Positions 42,925 to 52,699 of a stretch of DNA of 64,000 bases are shown here, piece after piece (position 1 is the stretch's first letter; each line of letters starts with the position of its first letter). Both the position numbers and the translations under genes were made by a program. Origin of the DNA: Saprospiraceae bacterium (GTDB taxonomy: Bacteria > Bacteroidota > Bacteroidia > Chitinophagales > Saprospiraceae); the NCBI GenBank assembly GCA_016717145.1, contig JADKGD010000013.1, positions 1 to 64,000 of the forward strand, written 5' to 3'. A model generated the notes under the pieces. That model was not told where the DNA came from. It worked only from the letters and a program-made list of their open reading frames with translations, and searched no databases.

Positions 42925-45009
42925 TTAATTTTCAATATTTTGATCTGCTAAAATTGTTGTTTCTTCCCTGCGTTTTATATAGTAATATGTTTCAATTTGA
43001 CTTCTCACCGCTATATCTCCATTATTTCTCTTATATTTATTAGATAGTTTCGAGTCTAGAATTCTTGCTTTTACATTATCATTGAGTTGTATATTCATAC
43101 ATGTGATAATAACTTTTGCTATGTCAGGATCAAGCACTGGAAAAACAGTTTCAACCCTGAAATGAAGATTTCTCACCATCCAGTCAGAAGACGATAGAAA
43201 AACTTCAGGCTTTCCTTCATTGTGAAAAATAAAAACCCTCGAATGCTCTAAAAATCTGTCTACTATTGAAATTGCTTCTATATTTTCGCTAAGCCCTTTT
43301 TGCTCAGGTATCAATGAACATACACCCCTGATAATAAGTTTAATTTTCACACCAGCTTTGCTTGCAGCATACAGCAAATCTATCATTTCAGTATCCTGAA
43401 TACTATTCATTTTGAGAATCATTCTGGCTTTTTTACCTTTCTTGGCATTATCTATTTCCCGTTTTATTAAAGAAATAAACTTTTCTTTAAGATTAAACAA
43501 ACCTACACCAAAATATTCGAAACTTTGTAAAGGACGTTGTTTGGTTTCCAAAAATGTGAAAACCCTTGCAGCCTCTGATGTTAATCTTTTGTCATTTGTA
43601 AAAATACCAAAATCAGAATACAATTTAGCAGTATCCTCATGAAAATTTCCAGTTCCCATATAGGCATAAAGATTTGGTTTCCCATCTTCAAGTCTTCGTA
43701 TCAGTGCCAATTTTGAATGTACCTTAAAGCCTGGCATACTATAAAATACGGTAACACCTGCCTTTTCCAGCTCTTCACCCCACTTTAAATTGGCTTCTTC
43801 ATCAAATCTGGCTTTAACTTCTATAAAAGTGCTTACTTGTTTTCCATTTTTGACTGCCTCTTTCATAGCATTCATGATTCTGGATATTCTAGCTACACGA
43901 TATTGAATAATTTTAATATGTGTAACATCGGGATCTGAGGCTGCATCTTCAAAAAATTTTATAACCGATTCATAACTGTGATATGGCGGGTGAATGAGCT
44001 GATCTTTTTCAGCTATTTTTTTAAATATTGAAGCAGCATCTTCCATTTCCTGTAATCTAATCGGTGGTAAAGACGCATCTTTAAGGTGGGAAAGATTATA
44101 ACCCGGGAATTTAAAAAAGTCTGAATTGTTATGATATCTACCCTCAGGTAATAAATCCAACTCGTCTATTTCAAAAACATCCATTAGATATTGAAGAAAC
44201 TGTTTGTCCATAGTCCTATCGTAAACCATGCGTGAGGCTATGCCAATACTTCGTTTATTCAGACTTTTTTTTATTTTATCAATGAGGTCTCCGGTATACT
44301 CGTCATCAATATAAAGTTCTGCATCTCTTGTCAGTTTAATGGAATAAGAATTTTGTATATTATATCCCGGAAAAATAAGTCTTATGCTATGCCGGACAGC
44401 ATCATCCAACATTATGATTTGTTTTATTTTGGGATCTTTGGAAGGTAATTCCAGAAATCTTGATAAATGATCTGATGGTATTTTTACAATAGCGTATTCC
44501 GGAACATGCTTTTGGTCTTCTTTGCTTTGAATATGTAATGCAAGGTACAATGCACCATTATTAAGAAAGGGCTTTATTTTTCTTCGGGCAAGGATGATCG
44601 GTTGAACATAAGGTAGCAGATATTCATTAAAATACGTATCAACAAAATCTACTTGTTCTTTATTAAGATTTTTCCAGGACACTACCTCAATATGGTTCTT
44701 TTTTAACTCTGGTAAAATAGTTTTTTGAAATATGTCGCTGAATTTTTTTTGCTGACTATTAGCAATTAACAAAATTTCATGCAATATTTGTTCAGGGGAA
44801 TAATCCAGAGTTTTAAGTGTTCCTTTATCAGCCCTGGCAAGATTGCGAAGACTTGCTACACGTATTCTGAAAAATTCATCAAGGTTTGAAGAATAAATTG
44901 CCAGAAATTTTAATCTTTCCAATAGCGGCACAGAGGGATCGATTGCCTCCTGAAGTACCCTGAAATTAAAAGATAACCAGCTAATGTCTCTATGTAAATA
45001 TTTTGCCAT
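42925..45009 (-). CDS. ppk: Polyphosphate kinase 1
   Basis: PPK1 reversibly transfers the terminal phosphate of ATP to polyphosphate. The N-terminal domain starts RDISWLSFNFRVLQEA, the usual PPK1 entry. The head region has FPGYNLSHLKDASLPP, and the catalytic domains show HPPYHSYESVIKFFEDAA, EVKARFDEEANLKWGEELE, GFKVHSKLALIRR with the catalytic-type His, and SSDWMVRNL plus LHFRVETVFPVLDP. At 694 residues the length is full. Organisms of this type in wastewater often store polyphosphate, which would fit, but the sequence shows only the enzyme. It is followed by purB with 7 bases between. Confidence 0.94.
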   Translation of the reverse strand: MAKYLHRDISWLSFNFRVLQEAIDPSVPLLERLKFLAIYSSNLDEFFRIRVASLRNLARADKGTLKTLDYSPEQILHEILLIANSQQKKFSDIFQKTILPELKKNHIEVVSWKNLNKEQVDFVDTYFNEYLLPYVQPIILARRKIKPFLNNGALYLALHIQSKEDQKHVPEYAIVKIPSDHLSRFLELPSKDPKIKQIIMLDDAVRHSIRLIFPGYNIQNSYSIKLTRDAELYIDDEYTGDLIDKIKKSLNKRSIGIASRMVYDRTMDKQFLQYLMDVFEIDELDLLPEGRYHNNSDFFKFPGYNLSHLKDASLPPIRLQEMEDAASIFKKIAEKDQLIHPPYHSYESVIKFFEDAASDPDVTHIKIIQYRVARISRIMNAMKEAVKNGKQVSTFIEVKARFDEEANLKWGEELEKAGVTVFYSMPGFKVHSKLALIRRLEDGKPNLYAYMGTGNFHEDTAKLYSDFGIFTNDKRLTSEAARVFTFLETKQRPLQSFEYFGVGLFNLKEKFISLIKREIDNAKKGKKARMILKMNSIQDTEMIDLLYAASKAGVKIKLIIRGVCSLIPEQKGLSENIEAISIVDRFLEHSRVFIFHNEGKPEVFLSSSDWMVRNLHFRVETVFPVLDPDIAKVIITCMNIQLNDNVKARILDSKLSNKYKRNNGDIAVRSQIETYYYIKRREETTILADQNIEN

Positions 45010-45211
45010 ACATTAATTCCTACGGGACAAAAATGCATAGATTTTTAAGCTTTTCCTAATTATTTTGATACCTATACTTATCATCATATAATAAAATCTA
45101 ATTAAAACTATATCTTATGATATTAGATCTGCTTAATACATAAGGTACTACCTTCAAATATAAAATTTTTAAGTAAGCTACTAAAAATTGAATTAACTGA
45201 GACTTTAATAA

Positions 45212-46408
45212 CTAATCCTGAATGGCTTTAATACCGGGTAATACTTTACCTTCCAAAAATTCAAGCATTGCGCCACCTCCAGTGGATACATAACTAACTC
45301 GATTTTCAAGACCGGATTTGTTAATTGCTGAAACGCTATCTCCTCCTCCTATCAGGGAAAATGCACCTTCATCAGTAGCTTCAGCCACTGCATTTGCAAT
45401 TGAAAATGTACCCGTAGAAAATTTATCAAACTCAAAAACACCCATTGGCCCATTCCATAAGATCGTTTTGGAAGATTTGATTACATTACTATATAACATT
45501 ATAGCTTCAGGGCCAATATCAAGTCCCATCCATTGGCCCGGGATGTCATTACTTGAGACTATTTTGTGATTTGCTTCGGCACTAAAATTATCGGCTATTA
45601 CACTATCGACAGGCAGATATATTTTTGTATTATTTGCATTAGCTTTAGATAATATTTTTAATGCAAGCTCAGTGTATTCTGGTTCAAATAATGATTTGCC
45701 AATCTTCCCTCCTTGTGCAGCAATAAATGTGTAAGCCATACCTCCGCCAATAAGAATATTATCCATTGTGTCAATTAGTTTTTCCAGCAGTTGAATTTTA
45801 TCTGATACTTTGGCGCCACCTACGATGGCAGTCACAGGTTTTTTTGCATCATTCAACAATTTGGTAGCATTTTCAACTTCTGCCGACATAAGATATCCAA
45901 AACCTTTATGTTCTGAATTGAAATATCTGGCAATGGTAGCAGTAGATGCATGTTCTCTATGTGCTGTACCAAATGCATCATTTATGTAGATATCACCGTG
46001 AATGCTCAATTTTTTTGCAAAACTTGGATCTCCTTTTTCTTCTTCCGGATAAAATCTAAGATTTTCTAATAATAAGACTTCTCCTTCTTTAAGTTCGGAA
46101 GATAGTTTATATGCATCAACAGAAATACAATCGTCGGCAAATTTTATCACCGGTCCCTCTAAAAGTGATTCAAGAGTAGATAATATATGCTTTAAAGAAA
46201 ATTTTGTTTCATATCCTCCTTTTGGCCTCCCTAAATGACTCATAAGAACAACAGAGCCCCCATCTAAAAGAATTTTTTTAATAGTGGGTATGGCAGCTCT
46301 TATTCTGGTATCATCAGTGACTATAAACGAAGCACTTAAAGGAACGTTAAAGTCAACTCTCATAATAACTTTGTGGCCTTTGAAATCAGTGTTTTTAAAG
46401 TCTATCAT
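45212..46408 (-). CDS. pgk: Phosphoglycerate kinase
   Basis: A glycolytic enzyme exchanging phosphate between 1,3-bisphosphoglycerate and ADP. Blocks include MRVDFNVPL near the N terminus, VVLMSHLGRPKGG, ENLRFYPEEEKGD, NDAFGTAHREHAST and the nucleotide-site segments IVGGAKVSDKIQLLEKL, GPMGVFEFDKFS and GGGDSVSAINKSG. At 398 residues the length is normal. The ATG start is at 46408. It lies directly downstream of gap on the same strand (60-base gap), giving the two consecutive glycolytic steps one likely transcript. Confidence 0.96.
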   Translation of the reverse strand: MIDFKNTDFKGHKVIMRVDFNVPLSASFIVTDDTRIRAAIPTIKKILLDGGSVVLMSHLGRPKGGYETKFSLKHILSTLESLLEGPVIKFADDCISVDAYKLSSELKEGEVLLLENLRFYPEEEKGDPSFAKKLSIHGDIYINDAFGTAHREHASTATIARYFNSEHKGFGYLMSAEVENATKLLNDAKKPVTAIVGGAKVSDKIQLLEKLIDTMDNILIGGGMAYTFIAAQGGKIGKSLFEPEYTELALKILSKANANNTKIYLPVDSVIADNFSAEANHKIVSSNDIPGQWMGLDIGPEAIMLYSNVIKSSKTILWNGPMGVFEFDKFSTGTFSIANAVAEATDEGAFSLIGGGDSVSAINKSGLENRVSYVSTGGGAMLEFLEGKVLPGIKAIQD

Positions 46409-46468
46409 ACACTTTTAATTTAATATAAAAAGGAACTCTTTTGAATATTTAATAAGATATGTTAAATA

Positions 46469-47482
46469 TTATTTTCCTAATAAACCAGCAAAGTGGTGAA
46501 GCGTTCGCACCAATTGAGATACGTAACTCATTTCGTTATCGTACCAACTTACTGTTTTAACCAGTTGGGTATCACCATTTGTAATTACCTTAGTTTGTGT
46601 TGAATCAAAAATGCTTCCAAAGGTTGTTCCAATAATATCACTGCTTACAATTTCATCCTCATTGTAGGCAAAACTTTCATTTGCAGAGGCTTTCATCGCA
46701 GCATTGACTTCCTCTAAAGTTACTTTTTGAGAAAGCACTGTTACCAATTCTGTAAGGGAACCGGTTAGCGTTGGTACTCTTTGGGCACCACCATCCAATT
46801 TTCCTTTAAGGCTTGGTAAAACCAGTCCTATGGCTTTTGCTGCCCCGGTACTATTAGGCACAATGTTTTGTGCGGCAGCTCTTGCTCTTCTAAGGTCACC
46901 TTTTGCATGAGGAGAATCCTGTGTGTTTTGATCATTGGTATAGGCATGTATTGTAGTCATTAAGCCGGAAACAATACCATACTTATTTTCAAGCACTTGT
47001 GCCATTGGTGCAAGACAATTAGTCGTGCAGCTAGCGCAACTTATAACCGTTTCACTTCCATCTAAAATTTCATGATTTACATTAAATACTATTGTTTTTA
47101 AGTCCCCGGTCGCCGGAGCAGATATGATTACTTTTTTTGCTCCAGCAGTTAGATGAGCTTCCGCTTTTGTTTTATCGGTAAAAAAACCAGTGCATTCCAA
47201 TACTACGTCAACATTGTGTTTGTCCCAAGGTATTTGTGATGGATCCTTTTGTGCATAAATTTTAATTTCTTCCCCATTTACATATATACAATCTGCTCCT
47301 GCTTTAACATCCTCGTTGAAGCGACCTTGGGCAGTATCATATTTTAACAGATGTGCCAACACCTGAGGGCTTGTTAAATCGTTAATGGCTACAACATCAA
47401 TACCCTCCATATTGTAAATTTGTCTGTAAACCAGTTTACCTATTCTACCAAATCCATTGATAGCGATTCTTTTATTGGCCAT
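46469..47482 (-). CDS. gap: Type I glyceraldehyde-3-phosphate dehydrogenase
   Basis: A phosphorylating GAPDH. The NAD-binding start is RIAINGFGRIGKLVYRQI, the active-site Cys is in SCASCTTNCLAP (about residue 153), and TTIHAYTNDQNTQDSPH and WYDNEMSYVSQLVRTL complete the family marks. At 337 residues it is standard. The ATG start is at 47482; the upstream 334 bases (47483-47816) are AT-rich and hold no gene, so the promoter is expected there, although no convincing TAnnTTTG box was found on this strand. It is followed by pgk. Confidence 0.96.
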   Translation of the reverse strand: MANKRIAINGFGRIGKLVYRQIYNMEGIDVVAINDLTSPQVLAHLLKYDTAQGRFNEDVKAGADCIYVNGEEIKIYAQKDPSQIPWDKHNVDVVLECTGFFTDKTKAEAHLTAGAKKVIISAPATGDLKTIVFNVNHEILDGSETVISCASCTTNCLAPMAQVLENKYGIVSGLMTTIHAYTNDQNTQDSPHAKGDLRRARAAAQNIVPNSTGAAKAIGLVLPSLKGKLDGGAQRVPTLTGSLTELVTVLSQKVTLEEVNAAMKASANESFAYNEDEIVSSDIIGTTFGSIFDSTQTKVITNGDTQLVKTVSWYDNEMSYVSQLVRTLHHFAGLLGK

Positions 47483-47816
47483 AATTTTATATATTATACT
47501 TTGTGAATTATTAATAAAAATTAAAAATAAAAATAAAATTTCAAAATATTGATTAATTGTATATTTTAATTGGTCAAAAGTTTAAAATACAACTTATCTT
47601 CAATACTAAATTTTGCAGGGCAAAGATAAAATATTTTTTGTTTACTTTGGTCACAATTGTGTACAAAATTGAAATCTAAAAAAATTCAATATCTTATTAA
47701 ACCCAATATAAATCGAATATATACTTTAAGTTTAATAAGATTTATTACAATAAAATAATGGCGGGTCAATTTTTATTTTAAAAAACATATAATTAAGAAT
47801 ACAATTTAAAATTTTA
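47483..47816. other. 334-base AT-rich gap upstream of gap
   Basis: Between the gap start and the end of the cytochrome-type gene (both on the minus strand). It has long A and T runs and no open frame of interest, RNA gene or hairpin with a T tail. It presumably carries the gap-pgk promoter and leader. Confidence 0.5.
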
Positions 47817-49412
47817 TCAATCAGTAATAAGTAAAGGAAATGATGTTTTTACCTGAACTCCTTGAATTTGTATAATGTGCATTCCAACATTCAGATGATT
47901 TGCCTGTAAGTGAATGACATGTTTACCCTGACTAAAATACTCATTATCTTTCAATACTCGTAGCAACTTACCATTAGAGTCAAAGATTTCTATATTTAAG
48001 GGCATGCCTCTTTTTAATTCAAATTCAATATGTACAGGGAAGTTTGATAATCTTGATGATGGGTTTGGAAATATATTTGTTTGAATTCCTTCGGATACTA
48101 AGACATTCTGTGTTCCTGTGACACCAGGGTCAAAAATTACATTTTCATCACCTGTTTTATAAGGGACGTAAAGTAAGGGCAAGTAATACATTTCATCTTT
48201 TGTATTTTCTCCCCAAGTTACAAATTTTGGCGGAGTATTTGGATTGTTTGGATTGGCTGATGTATTATCATAAGTCGCAAAAGCCCTGATTTTACTTCCT
48301 TTTTTTGCGATTTTATATTTATCAAAATAATATCCTCCTTGCCAATTGAAATCCCAGTCATTTATTTTTATAAGATTTTCTTTTTTACCATCAGGGCTTT
48401 CGATATATACTTCCCAATTTCTTCCAAGGTAGTGCATGTGGGGGAAAATACCCACCAAACTTACGTCAAAAGGCAGGGTATATACGCCTTCAAATTTTTT
48501 TGTTTGATTTCCGGGAATAAAAAAGCTATTTGCCCCACCTGTCAGGTTATAAGGCAACATAATATAGTCTTTTACCGTCCTGTCAATAACTTCGGTATCA
48601 TCAGCGAAAAAAATATTTACGGATGATGAATCTATTTCGTCCACACTCCAGGGAGCATAATGCACTTGAATGATAAGGTCACTGTTTGCAGGCATATCCT
48701 GAGCCAAACCGTCTGGAAAATATCTAGGTTTTTGCCCGGGTACATATCCTGGAAATTGAGCCCTGTTTATAACTTCAAATACGTCAAAATCTGCATTATC
48801 ATCTGCAGAGAAACCATACTCAGCTGTCTTATCATCATAAGTTTTCGCCTTGCCGCTTTGGTCTGCAAAAAACAGAGCATGGTGGACAATTTTAGTGTTT
48901 CCGGGTCGCATCTCAATTGCTTTTAATTTTTTACCCTGTGTCAGGCCGGAAGGTAATACAAAATACCTATATTCATCTTTCCCATTTCCCTTATGTGTAT
49001 ATGGTTTTTTGAAGGAAAGTACAAGATCAGGCTCACCTAAAAGTGATTTATCAGGAAAAATTGGCAGCTGGGGCTCATCACTTGGATTACCCATAGGGCT
49101 GCCTGCATCTACCCAATCTGCAATGGTTTTAATCTGGACTTCAGATAAATAATTTTCATCAAGAAATTTCGAATAAGAAGGATCGGCTTTCCATGGAGGC
49201 ATGATCTTATTGGTTGTAGCATACTTTATCGAACTTGCCCAATTTTTAACTTCATCATAATTGGTTAATTCCATTGGCCCGATTTCTCCTTGTCTGTGAC
49301 ATGACGTACAATGATTGTATATTATTGGAGCTACATCTTTAGAAAAGGTAGGTTGTGAAATTCCTTTTAAGGAAAAACTTAATAAAACTAGTATTGCTAA
49401 GTACTTCATCAT
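47817..49412 (-). CDS. Exported cytochrome c/copper-monooxygenase-like protein with T9SS sorting domain
   Basis: A 531-residue exported protein. After a signal peptide (YLAILVLLSFSLKGISQ) comes a cytochrome-c-like domain with the haem motif CTSCH at about residues 36-40 and a Met ligand candidate in NKIMPPWKAD. The middle resembles copper type II ascorbate-dependent monooxygenases: KIVHHALFFADQ, DLIIQVHYAPWS and FPHMHYLGRNWEVY give the conserved histidines. The C-terminal 80 residues are a sorting domain (TNIFPNPSSRLSNFPVHIEF ... LNVGMHIIQIQG). It may oxidise an outside substrate and pass electrons through its haem. The thioredoxin-like gene upstream ends 10 bases before it, so they form a pair. 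Confidence 0.85.
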   Translation of the reverse strand: MMKYLAILVLLSFSLKGISQPTFSKDVAPIIYNHCTSCHRQGEIGPMELTNYDEVKNWASSIKYATTNKIMPPWKADPSYSKFLDENYLSEVQIKTIADWVDAGSPMGNPSDEPQLPIFPDKSLLGEPDLVLSFKKPYTHKGNGKDEYRYFVLPSGLTQGKKLKAIEMRPGNTKIVHHALFFADQSGKAKTYDDKTAEYGFSADDNADFDVFEVINRAQFPGYVPGQKPRYFPDGLAQDMPANSDLIIQVHYAPWSVDEIDSSSVNIFFADDTEVIDRTVKDYIMLPYNLTGGANSFFIPGNQTKKFEGVYTLPFDVSLVGIFPHMHYLGRNWEVYIESPDGKKENLIKINDWDFNWQGGYYFDKYKIAKKGSKIRAFATYDNTSANPNNPNTPPKFVTWGENTKDEMYYLPLLYVPYKTGDENVIFDPGVTGTQNVLVSEGIQTNIFPNPSSRLSNFPVHIEFELKRGMPLNIEIFDSNGKLLRVLKDNEYFSQGKHVIHLQANHLNVGMHIIQIQGVQVKTSFPLLITD

Positions 49413-49422
49413 CTATTTTTTT

Positions 49423-49953
49423 TTAATTATTAATCAAATCAGTAAAATTTATAAAACAACCTATAGCTTGGGTTTCTTTTAAAACAATATTCTGGCCTTT
49501 ATCAATTTGAGAAAGGGCATCCATTAAGTAATGATTTTGTATATCATGTTTTCGTTTTCCAGGCGCAAAAAATAAATCGTTTATTGCACCCCGATAAAGT
49601 ATCGTATTTTTATCTTCATTGTAGACGACTACTTCAGGTAATATAGTTGCTTTATATTTATTAGTAATTCGCTTAAAATAGTCAGTCGTAGTATTAAATT
49701 TTATGTTGTATTTTTTTACAAATTTATCAATTCCCTTCTGTTTTGATGAAAAATTAGGAAATACACCCAAAAAACCGAACTTGTGTTTATAGTTTTGATA
49801 AACCTGGTTAATTTCAGGGCTGATTTCCTGACAGATTCTACACTCATCCAGCAAAAATATATATACAGTTATGCTATCTTTAGAAAATAAAGATTGTGTG
49901 AAACAAGTTAAACAACATGTAAAAAAAATAAATTTTCTAATGCCTAGAATCAT
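49423..49953 (-). CDS. Exported thioredoxin-like (redoxin/TlpA-type) protein
   Basis: A 176-residue protein with a signal peptide (KFIFFTCCLTCFTQSLFS) and a thioredoxin-like fold. The redox motif is CRIC in FLLDECRICQEISPE (about residues 37-40), a CxxC with unusual inner residues; ATILPEVVVYNEDKNTILYRG is the cis-Pro region and following strand. It is located in the periplasm or outside. The gene directly precedes the haem/copper protein (10-base gap); related pairs in Bacteroidota suggest a role in cysteine reduction for haem attachment or copper insertion. That link is inferred from position. Confidence 0.82.
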   Translation of the reverse strand: MILGIRKFIFFTCCLTCFTQSLFSKDSITVYIFLLDECRICQEISPEINQVYQNYKHKFGFLGVFPNFSSKQKGIDKFVKKYNIKFNTTTDYFKRITNKYKATILPEVVVYNEDKNTILYRGAINDLFFAPGKRKHDIQNHYLMDALSQIDKGQNIVLKETQAIGCFINFTDLINN

Positions 49954-50058
49954 TAAAGTATTTGAAAATGATTAAAATAATTTACAAAAATACATATTAT
50001 TATGCATACATTTCATTCAGACGAATAAATCTAACTATAGTTTAATTTTGTACAAAAA

Positions 50059-50090
50059 AAAAGACACAACTATTTAAAATTGTGTCTTTT
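50059..50090 (-). terminator. Intrinsic terminator downstream of the DUF2853 gene
   Basis: An 11-bp perfect stem (AAAAGACACAA at 50059-50069 against TTGTGTCTTTT at 50080-50090) with a 10-base loop, flanked by an A run that becomes a T run on the minus strand. It lies about 36 bases past the restored DUF2853 stop. Confidence 0.85.
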
Positions 50091-50125
50091 TAATTTTTCA
50101 AACTAATTTTTAATAACTGAATAAA

Positions 50126-50262
50126 TTAGCTATATTTTCCTTGTTGCTTGAAATGGACAACGAGTAAATAATAAAAAATAGCTCTGTATTTGTTTCTGTT
50201 TGCTGATCCAAAAATGTCAACTACAGCTTTAATACCGGCATCCAAAGTTGGTCCATCCTTCA
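50126..50262 (-). pseudogene. C-terminal part of the DUF2853 protein, out of frame
   Basis: Reads KLGMKDGPTLDAGIKAVVDI and then FGSANRNKYRAIFYYLLV up to TAA at 50126-50128; this is the conserved second half of DUF2853 proteins. It joins the N-terminal part if one A is added to the A run around 50270. It is probably an assembly error. Confidence 0.8.
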
Positions 50263-50463
50263 TTCCCAATTTTTTATAAGGAAATTAGTCTTAACCCTAT
50301 CAAGTTCTCCTTGATCGCTTGAAGAAACTTTTGAAGCGTCCGGAAGATAAATTACTGGCCCACATCCTTTAGTTACTGCTTTCAACAAAGTTACATCGTA
50401 CGATACTTTTAAGTTTTTTAGTTCGCCTTCATACAAAGACACCATTTCGTCAAATTTGCTCAT
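50260..50463 (-). CDS. DUF2853 family protein, N-terminal part
   Basis: A 67-residue frame starting MSKFDEMVSLYEGELKNLKV with GCGPVIYLPDASKVSSSDQ, the first half of the DUF2853 family, which normally has about 110-115 residues. The frame ends NFLIKNWE; with one more A in a six-A run it would read NFLIKKLGMKDG and run to 50126. Function is unknown; the structure known for the family is a small helical fold. A good terminator follows the restored stop, so it is a single-gene unit. Confidence 0.85.
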   Translation of the reverse strand: MSKFDEMVSLYEGELKNLKVSYDVTLLKAVTKGCGPVIYLPDASKVSSSDQGELDRVKTNFLIKNWE

Positions 50464-50585
50464 TGCTTTAATTTTGATTTTGTTTATGAATAAAAATGTA
50501 TTGTTTTTTGACGATATAACCTAAAAAGGTCACAATCCAATACAAAAGTACATTTTCAAGATTTAATTACATAATATTTTTTTAA

Positions 50586-52043
50586 TTATTCATCAAGATC
50601 ATTAAACATATCTGATAAAGGGTCTGAAAAATGTAAGCTATTTTCAAGAATATTTTTTCCAATTACTTCTGATTCAGAAAGACCAAAAAGTATCAATTCC
50701 ATCATTGGTAACAATTCTTTACTACTTTTTATATATTGTTCGGCAATCTTTTTTAACCCGGCAACCTGGCTGATATTTTTTTCATAGTCTTTATTGCCAT
50801 CGTCATTAAGCATTTCAATATTATTTCCACCTGAAAACCAAGCTTTTATTACACCATATTCATCCTTCAGATCTCTTTTTATTTTTTGGTTGGGATTGGG
50901 AAAGTTTTGTAAAAATAATTCTTTACAAGATTTAAAAATCAGGTGCATTGCTACATTGTAAGGTCCTTCCTGTTCTCCTTCATAAACCAATTCTACTTTA
51001 CCGGTAATGGCGGGTACTACGCCCCAAAAATCTGTTATTCTACTGATTGTTTCTGATTCCCCGTTCATTAACATTCTTCTTTCCGCAGTACTGTAAAGAT
51101 TCTCAAGAGCTGAAATACTCAGCCTTGCTGATACACCACTTTTTTCATCAGTGTATTCACTTTCACGAGCATTAAAACTTATCATTTCAATTAATTTACG
51201 ATGAATGTCAGCTATGTGTATTTTTGACCTTTGTTCCTCATGAATATTTGCTTCCTGAGTAGTAATAGACATAGATGTTTCAAGGCTTTTAGGATAATGT
51301 GTTAAAATTTGACTCTCAATTCTATCTTTTAAAGGTGTAATAATACTGCCTCTGTTGGTATAATCTTCCGGGTTGGCCGTGAATACAAAAGTGATGTCAA
51401 GGGGCAATCTTAATTTAAAACCTCTAATTTGCAGATCACCTTCCTGAAGTATATTAAATAATGAAACTTGAATCCTGGCCTGTAAATCCGGTAATTCATT
51501 TATGACAAAAATTGATCTGTGAGACCTTGGAATGAGCCCAAAATGAATAACACGCTCATCTGAATATGGAAGTTTTAAGGATGCAGCTTTAATGGGATCT
51601 ATATCTCCAATCAAATCTCCAATACTTACGTCCGGAGTTGCCAACTTCTCAACATATCGTTCGGATCTGTGCATCCAACTGATCGGAGTATCTTCCCCTT
51701 TTTCCAGGATTTCATCAATACCAAACCGGGACAACGGTTTGAATGGGTCATCATTTAATTCGGACCCTTTTATTATCGGAATGTATTCATCCAATAGTGT
51801 AATGAGAAGTCTGGCTATCCTTGTCTTAGCTTGGCCTCTCAGCCCCAATAAAAGGATGTTGTGCCTCGACAAAATAGCTCTTTCAATATCTGGCAGCACA
51901 GTATCATCAAAACCTAATATACCTTCAAATATTTTTTCCTTTCTACTTAATTTTATAATAAGATTATCCCTTAATTCTTGTTTTATTGATTTCGAAACAT
52001 AAGCTGATTTTTTTAATTGACCTAAGGTTGTGATTTCCTGCAC
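50586..52043 (-). CDS. MoxR/magnesium-chelatase ChlI-type AAA+ ATPase
   Basis: A 485-residue AAA+ ATPase. Walker A is GLRGQAKTR (about residues 68-76), Walker B is in IFVINELPDLQ (about 178-188), and the sensor region FVFTANPEDYTNRGSIITPL with the arginine-containing RIESQIL follows. The C-terminal lid domain contains SGVSARLSISALENLYSTAE, also typical of ChlI-like proteins. It starts with GTG at 52043. Such MoxR-type ATPases often work with VWA-domain partners to insert metals or remodel complexes; no VWA gene is next to it here. Upstream on the same strand is a heme-copper oxidase subunit III. The specific job is unknown. Confidence 0.88.
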   Translation of the reverse strand: MQEITTLGQLKKSAYVSKSIKQELRDNLIIKLSRKEKIFEGILGFDDTVLPDIERAILSRHNILLLGLRGQAKTRIARLLITLLDEYIPIIKGSELNDDPFKPLSRFGIDEILEKGEDTPISWMHRSERYVEKLATPDVSIGDLIGDIDPIKAASLKLPYSDERVIHFGLIPRSHRSIFVINELPDLQARIQVSLFNILQEGDLQIRGFKLRLPLDITFVFTANPEDYTNRGSIITPLKDRIESQILTHYPKSLETSMSITTQEANIHEEQRSKIHIADIHRKLIEMISFNARESEYTDEKSGVSARLSISALENLYSTAERRMLMNGESETISRITDFWGVVPAITGKVELVYEGEQEGPYNVAMHLIFKSCKELFLQNFPNPNQKIKRDLKDEYGVIKAWFSGGNNIEMLNDDGNKDYEKNISQVAGLKKIAEQYIKSSKELLPMMELILFGLSESEVIGKNILENSLHFSDPLSDMFNDLDE

Positions 52044-52105
52044 GATTAATTATTTACATTGTGGATAAAATGGTTTTTTCAACGACCTACTATGCGAAAC
52101 AGTTT

Positions 52106-52699
52106 TTAAATAATATAGTTTATAAGAAAAAATATTACCAAATAGATCCACAATCCATCCAAAAAATGCCAATAAATGTTTAAAATGTGCAAATCTCTTT
52201 TTTTGTCAGGATCAGAAAAATAAACCAATACAGTAACGGGATCAACCATACGTTTTTGCGCTATGTATATGAATTTAATCAGAAAGGGTATTCCTGCCAG
52301 GAGATGTAAGAAGTGTAATCCGGAGATAAGGTAGAGATAAGAAGCCATTGTGCTGTGATTAAGGCTTATATTACTGGACACCAATTGTTTCCATGCCAAA
52401 ATTTGCATATAAAGAAATAAGAAACTTAGAATTAAAGTCACCCATAAAGCCATTTTGTATAATGTTGTTTTATCTTTTAAGTATGCTCTTTTTGCCACCA
52501 TCAAAGTACAACTACTTCCAATTATCAATATGGTATTGAAATAAAACAAACTGGGTATCACAACAGGAAGTACCCCTTGTTGTACACGATTATATAAATA
52601 GGAAAATGTAAATCCTAAAAACAATGCAGTTATGCCTCCTATAATCAGTGTTATGATAATATAATGTGGATGGACAAAATTATTTCTACTCTGAGGCAT
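52106..52699 (-). CDS. Heme-copper oxidase subunit III family protein
   Basis: A 197-residue membrane protein with five hydrophobic segments and the order typical of short subunit III proteins of terminal oxidases: FNTILIIGSSCTLMVAKRAY, then YLISGLHFLHLLAGIPFL with the conserved histidines, and a last helix pair ending YWHFLDGLWIYLVIFFLI. Length and the WHF-DG-W pattern fit. It would stabilise a cytochrome c or quinol oxidase, but no subunit I or II is in the window, so it is an orphan copy. The ATG start is at 52699; the MoxR-type ATPase gene starts 63 bases downstream. Confidence 0.88.
   Translation of the reverse strand: MPQSRNNFVHPHYIIITLIIGGITALFLGFTFSYLYNRVQQGVLPVVIPSLFYFNTILIIGSSCTLMVAKRAYLKDKTTLYKMALWVTLILSFLFLYMQILAWKQLVSSNISLNHSTMASYLYLISGLHFLHLLAGIPFLIKFIYIAQKRMVDPVTVLVYFSDPDKKRDLHILNIYWHFLDGLWIYLVIFFLINYII

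Noticed and set aside
47483..47816. A small RNA or riboswitch upstream of gap
   Set aside because: No stable hairpin with a T run or known riboswitch pattern was found; the sequence is plain AT-rich.
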